Source of the DNA: Planctomycetia bacterium | GTDB taxonomy: Bacteria > Planctomycetota > Planctomycetia > Pirellulales > UBA1268 | NCBI GenBank assembly: GCA_009919445.1 | Contig: RGBY01000086.1 | Location: 1-9,540 of the forward strand | Reading direction: 5' to 3' | Length of the DNA stretch: 9,540 nt | Notes under the pieces: generated by a model | What the model was told of the DNA's origin: nothing | What the model saw: the letters and a program-made list of their open reading frames with translations, nothing else | Database searches by the model: none | Part shown: one piece after another, positions 6,556-9,540 of the stretch | Layout of the letters: each line of letters opens with the position of its first letter | How positions within the stretch are numbered: position 1 is the first letter of the stretch | Program-made: the position numbers and the translations under genes

Positions 6556-7884
6556 ATGAGTGTGAAAAATGTGCTGGCTTTGGTGCTTGGTGGTGGTCGG
6601 GGAACACGGCTCTATCCGCTGACTCGTGATCGGTCCAAGCCGGCCGTTCCTCTTGCCGGGAAATACCGGATTATCGACGTGCCTCTCTCAAACTGCATCA
6701 ACAGCGGGGTACAGCGGATCTATGTGATGACCCAGTTTAACTCGGTCAGCCTCCATCGGCACATCCGACGCACGTACACCTTCGATCCCTTCAGTGGCGG
6801 CTACGTTGAAATACTGGCTGCCCAGCAGACGAATGAGGCAACCGCCTGGTATCAGGGGACTGCCGATGCGGTTCGGCAGCACATTCGATTGCTCCAAGAT
6901 TCAGACATCAAGCAGGTACTCGTCCTTTCAGGTGATCAGCTGTATCGAATGAACTATGCCGATCTGCTGGCCACTCACGAGGCCAACAATGCCGATGTCA
7001 CCATCGCGGGCATCCCAGTCACAGATGAGGCATCCTCTGCCTTTGGCATCATGCGATTTGATGACACTGGCCGAGTCGAGGGCTTTTTAGAGAAGCCGAA
7101 AACGCGGGAAGAACTGGAACTGGTGCGAACCGACCCGGCCTGGATCGAGCGTGCCGGTATTCCTGCTGCGGGCCGCAGTCTGATGGCCAGCATGGGCATC
7201 TATCTCTTCGATCGCGATTGCCTGCTCGATCTTCTGCTGAAGACCGACTATCAAGACTTTGGGAAAGAAGTCTTTCCGGCGGCGATCAGGGCCAAGCGAG
7301 TTCAACTCCATCCGTTTGATGGCTACTGGGAAGACATCGGTACGATCCGGTCGTACTACCAGTGCAATATTGATCTCGCCTCATCCGCGCCGCCGTTTGA
7401 ATTGGCAGCGCCTGCGGCACCGATCTATTCCAGGGCTCGGTTTCTGCCACCGTCGCGGGTGGATGGAGCAAGCATTCGTGCCAGTCTGATTTCAGATGGC
7501 TGCACGATCGGTGCTGGGGCCGTCATTGAAAACAGTGTCATTGGGCTTCGTTGTCAAATTGGCCGTAATGTGGTCATCCGCAACTCAGTCATCCTCGGAA
7601 ACGACTACTACGAGATCCCCAATCATGAAGATGTCGAGCGTGCAGCGAATCTGCCGCCACTTGGAATTGGTGACGGCACGATCATCGAGGGGGCAATCGT
7701 CGACAAAAACGTTCATATCGGCAGTCGTGCCCGCATCGTCAATGATCAAGGCCTCGAAGAACTGCCCGAGAGCGACCGATTCACCATTCGGGATGGGGTG
7801 GTAGTGGTGCCAAAAAATGCTGTCATCCCTGACAACTGGCAGCCAGAGCCGGAACTCGTGCAGGCAGCAGGGGCAGCGGGCTGA
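6556..7884 (+). CDS. glgC: Glucose-1-phosphate adenylyltransferase (ADP-glucose pyrophosphorylase)
   Basis: 442 aa. It makes ADP-glucose from glucose-1-phosphate and ATP, the committed step of glycogen/alpha-glucan synthesis in the cytoplasm. The nucleotidyltransferase domain opens with LGGGRGTRLYPLT (11-23) and has KPAVPLAGKYRIIDVPLSNC (28-47), the nucleotide-site stretch WYQGTADAVRQ (98-108), the metal-binding Asp127 in SGDQLYRM, GFLEKP (176-181) with the sugar-phosphate lysine, SMGIYLF (212-218) and DGYWEDIGTI (255-264). From about residue 290 a left-handed beta-helix carries hexapeptide-like turns (GCTIGAGAVIENSVIGLRCQI, 315-335), then LGIGDGTIIEGAIVDKNVHIG (369-389). The AAQQT, YYE and IVDKN stretches resemble plant and cyanobacterial enzymes more than enterobacterial GlgC. 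Length is normal and no catalytic residue is missing. It follows leuS by 243 nt, so it probably has its own promoter; the TTGACA at 6429-6434 lacks a convincing -10. No other glycogen gene is visible. Confidence 0.97.
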   Translation: MSVKNVLALVLGGGRGTRLYPLTRDRSKPAVPLAGKYRIIDVPLSNCINSGVQRIYVMTQFNSVSLHRHIRRTYTFDPFSGGYVEILAAQQTNEATAWYQGTADAVRQHIRLLQDSDIKQVLVLSGDQLYRMNYADLLATHEANNADVTIAGIPVTDEASSAFGIMRFDDTGRVEGFLEKPKTREELELVRTDPAWIERAGIPAAGRSLMASMGIYLFDRDCLLDLLLKTDYQDFGKEVFPAAIRAKRVQLHPFDGYWEDIGTIRSYYQCNIDLASSAPPFELAAPAAPIYSRARFLPPSRVDGASIRASLISDGCTIGAGAVIENSVIGLRCQIGRNVVIRNSVILGNDYYEIPNHEDVERAANLPPLGIGDGTIIEGAIVDKNVHIGSRARIVNDQGLEELPESDRFTIRDGVVVVPKNAVIPDNWQPEPELVQAAGAAG

Positions 7885-7888
7885 GGAC

Positions 7889-7928
7889 GCTGCTGACTGA
7901 AGAACCTGCAGAAAGGTCCCGCAGCAGC
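7889..7928. terminator. Candidate bidirectional stem-loop between convergent genes
   Basis: GCTGCTG (7889-7895) pairs with CAGCAGC (7922-7928), and a nested ACCT/AGGT pair (7904-7907 with 7914-7917) lies in the loop. It fills the 46-nt gap between the stops of glgC and the converging lipoprotein gene. Neither side has a T-run, so a role in termination is only suggested by its position. Confidence 0.3.
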
Positions 7929-7930
7929 AG

Positions 7931-8407
7931 TCACTCTTTCGGCGTGTCGTCCTGAGAAGGCATGGAATCCTTGAAGAAGCCGGCAACAGTAACACCAGAA
8001 CTGGTGGCTTCCTGTGGATCCGCATGGCTGACAGGCGTCACGTCTGAATCAGCAGGGGGCGCGGTGAGAATCGAACCGGCTTCCTCACGAGGAGGCTTTT
8101 TGCCGGCAGCGACAATCAGGCGACTGGCCTTCGGTGTTGGCTCGGCTGTCGGCGTGTGTGTCTCAGGGTGATCGTCAGCCTCGTTGGAGACGACAGGCGG
8201 CCAGGGCCGAGGTCGTCTCCAGATTGGCAGAATGCCATTGTTCCTGACGCGAAAGTCATTCTGATCTGCCGCCCCAGGTACGGTGCCAGAGTAGTCAAAC
8301 GGTGCTGGACACATGGTGCAGCCAATCCCGCAAACGAGAGGGAGGGCAAAGAGCAGGGGAGTCATCCAGGCGGTTCCCCGACCGCTTGTCAGACTGTCTT
8401 GTCGCAC
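7931..8407 (-). CDS. Small putative lipoprotein, Pro-rich, function unknown
   Basis: 158 aa from a GTG start. AGGAG (8418-8414) lies 6 nt before that GTG and the resulting N-terminus reads as a signal peptide: Arg2 and Arg10, then a hydrophobic stretch TPLLFALPLVCGIG (16-29) ending at Cys30. An upstream in-frame ATG (8443) would add 12 charged residues before the signal; the internal Met15 would leave no positive n-region. Lipidation at Cys30 is likely, although Gly at -3 is not a classical lipobox. After CTMCPAPFDYSG (30-41), NDFRVRNNGILP and RPWPPVV suggest a family I recall from planctomycetes with no assigned role; the rest (about 85-158) is low-complexity, Pro/Thr/Glu-rich and probably disordered. 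It lies 156 nt downstream of the LysM/YkuD-like gene on the same strand, which fits an envelope location for both. I do not recognise an enzymatic motif. Confidence 0.75.
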   Translation of the reverse strand: MRQDSLTSGRGTAWMTPLLFALPLVCGIGCTMCPAPFDYSGTVPGAADQNDFRVRNNGILPIWRRPRPWPPVVSNEADDHPETHTPTAEPTPKASRLIVAAGKKPPREEAGSILTAPPADSDVTPVSHADPQEATSSGVTVAGFFKDSMPSQDDTPKE

Positions 8408-8413
8408 GCAACT

Positions 8414-8418
8414 CTCCT
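8414..8418 (-). promoter_or_regulatory. Ribosome-binding site deciding the lipoprotein start
   Basis: AGGAG on the minus strand, 6 nt before the GTG at 8407. It is the main reason for preferring this GTG over the ATG at 8443 or the one at 8365. Confidence 0.55.
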
Positions 8419-8500
8419 CTCCGGCCGATTCTGCCGGCAGCACGAACCGAGATCAGCGGCTGTTCCCGCAATCCCCAAAGAACCCGTTTTATTTATCGGA

Positions 8501-8513
8501 CCGGCACAGCCGG
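8501..8513. other. Short hairpin between the LysM-like gene and the lipoprotein gene
   Basis: CCGGC-ACA-GCCGG forms a 5-bp GC stem with a 3-nt loop. On the minus strand it lies 51 nt after the LysM-gene stop and is followed by an AT-rich patch (GATAAATAAAA). A second small inverted repeat, TCACA-AAAA-TGTGA, sits at 8519-8532. Either could weaken read-through or mark a promoter for the lipoprotein gene, but no consensus -35/-10 pair with proper spacing was found. Confidence 0.25.
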
Positions 8514-8563
8514 AACCTTCACAAAAATGTGAGTTGGGGTTTCTTCGGCCTTGCGCCGGAGCA

Positions 8564-9540
8564 TTATTGGCGGACGAGGAGCTGGGAGCCTGGGCCAAGA
8601 ATGTCGGCAAGATCAGCGAAGTCTGCCAACGAGACGAGCAGCACCTGATCGGCAGGGGTGCTGGCAACAAACCCCGGGTCGGCTGCCGCTTCGATACGAA
8701 GGCCGTCGCTAAGCATGATTGCCGACCGCTGTGCCGGTTGATAGGCAACGGGAACAGTGCCATGTGCCGGCATGGTGCTGGCAGGTTGCACCTCAAGGAA
8801 CTGCACAGACGAACCAGTGCGAGCGGAAAATCCGTTGCCAATTGCGACGGCAAAAGTGCCGGCGTACCTGCCTCCAACCTGGAGGCTTAGCCGGCGGCGG
8901 GAGACGCTCACGACGGCGTCAAATGGCCCACGGAGGACCTTGATGGCCTGGCCGGGTGTGGGGCCCTCAGGGCCGACGCCGTTGATTTTGGACAACAGTT
9001 TCCAGGGAATGTCGAGTGGTCTGGCAATGTTCTCCAGTGTCTCGCCCGGGGCAACAATGTGGGGTGGTAACAGCATGTCCTGTGTCGAATAGATGACCGT
9101 ACCAGCCAGCTGGCCGAGGAGGGTCTCAAGCTGTCGGTTTTCTTCTGGACTGAGTGAGGCATCGTCGTACCAGACCGAGAGAATGGCCAATGCTTCCGCA
9201 TAGCGTCCCGCTTCCAGTTTGTTATGGGCATCATCCCACGCTGCCGTGAAGGCGACTGAGTCATGCGGGGAGGCCTGAGGGGCCATTGGAACAGTGGCAG
9301 GCGGCGCGGCTGGCTTAGGCGGAATGGCAGCCACGGCATCGATGTAGGTCGGGGGAAGCTGATCTCCAACGGGTGCGGCAGATGAAGCTGGTGTGGTAGA
9401 TGAAGGCTGGCTTGTATTCGGCAGGGGAGCATCAGCCAGGCTGCCCGGTGAGGCAGTCGGGGCAGACGCTGCGAGAGCGGCCGTCTGGCTTGCCGCAGCG
9501 GCTGCGGCGATGGCAGGGTTCTGATCTGGCTGCGAAGGTC
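8564..9540 (-). CDS. LysM protein with degenerate YkuD (L,D-transpeptidase-like) domain (N-terminus beyond window)
   Basis: The frame is open from the right edge; about 325 codons are visible and the start lies outside. Residue numbers here count from the GTG codon at 9334, which is probably internal. Order: an Ala/Pro/Ser/Thr-rich linker of about 90 residues (9540 to about 9260); a helical segment with TAAWDDAHNKLEAGRYAEALAIL (30-52) and LETLLGQLAGTVIYS (69-83); a LysM domain with HIVAPGETLENIA (92-104), a hydrophobic core and PGQAIKVL (127-134); then a YkuD-type domain from GPFDAVVSVS (136-145) to DLADILGPGSQLLVRQ (241-256). YkuD enzymes crosslink peptidoglycan or attach lipoproteins using HG(T)...S-x-GC-x-R. 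Here an ungapped match places Glu215 at His, Val231 at Cys and Leu233 at Arg, and the whole visible protein has no Cys. So it is probably a peptidoglycan-binding scaffold rather than an enzyme, likely exported, though the signal peptide is not visible. Confidence 0.82.
   Translation of the reverse strand, partial: PSQPDQNPAIAAAAAASQTAALAASAPTASPGSLADAPLPNTSQPSSTTPASSAAPVGDQLPPTYIDAVAAIPPKPAAPPATVPMAPQASPHDSVAFTAAWDDAHNKLEAGRYAEALAILSVWYDDASLSPEENRQLETLLGQLAGTVIYSTQDMLLPPHIVAPGETLENIARPLDIPWKLLSKINGVGPEGPTPGQAIKVLRGPFDAVVSVSRRRLSLQVGGRYAGTFAVAIGNGFSARTGSSVQFLEVQPASTMPAHGTVPVAYQPAQRSAIMLSDGLRIEAAADPGFVASTPADQVLLVSLADFADLADILGPGSQLLVRQ

Noticed and set aside
8156..8890. 244-codon plus-strand open frame opposite the LysM-like and lipoprotein genes
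   Set aside because: It spans two minus-strand genes and their intergenic gap, has scattered Cys/Arg composition, no family resemblance and no ribosome-binding site that I can see.

Overview
The window looks like a chromosomal stretch of a GC-rich planctomycete, probably Pirellulales-like. This is inferred from the style of the leucyl-tRNA synthetase, from a small lipoprotein and a LysM/YkuD-type protein that resemble families I associate with that group, and from GTG and TTG starts. No database search was possible. There are no RNA genes, insertion sequences, phage genes or CRISPR arrays, and no gene-free stretch longer than about 243 bases.

Layout: (1) Bases 1-3450, minus strand, hold a compact three-gene run. 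In transcription order it is an AAS-type acyl-ACP/acyl-CoA synthetase (3450-1813), a degenerate glycoside-hydrolase-family-2-like protein (1823-777, overlapping the first gene by 11 nt) and a ThiF/MoeB-type E1 adenylyltransferase (734 to beyond the left edge). (2) Bases 3451-3603 form a divergent intergenic region with two back-to-back promoter candidates that share one -10 element. (3) Bases 3604-6312, plus strand, encode leucyl-tRNA synthetase. It appears to carry a clean in-frame loss of about 30 residues of the catalytic core. (4) Bases 6313-6555 are a 243-nt leader holding a short ORF, a hairpin and a repeat of the translation-initiation region, followed by glgC (6556-7884, ADP-glucose pyrophosphorylase, plant/cyanobacterial sequence style). 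(5) Convergent to glgC on the minus strand are a small putative lipoprotein (8407-7931) and, upstream of it, the C-terminal part of a cell-envelope LysM protein with a YkuD fold whose catalytic His/Cys/Arg are replaced (8564 to beyond the right edge).

Functionally the window mixes housekeeping (LeuRS), storage-carbon synthesis (GlgC), lipid or acyl activation (AAS-like) and envelope genes. The notable theme is catalytic loss. The GH2-like protein and the YkuD-like protein both look like pseudo-enzymes, and the LeuRS lacks a segment lining its active site. The minus-strand trio (acyl-adenylating ligase, GH2-fold pseudo-enzyme, E1-like enzyme) is the best candidate for an uncharacterised functional unit, but the sequence alone does not give its substrate.
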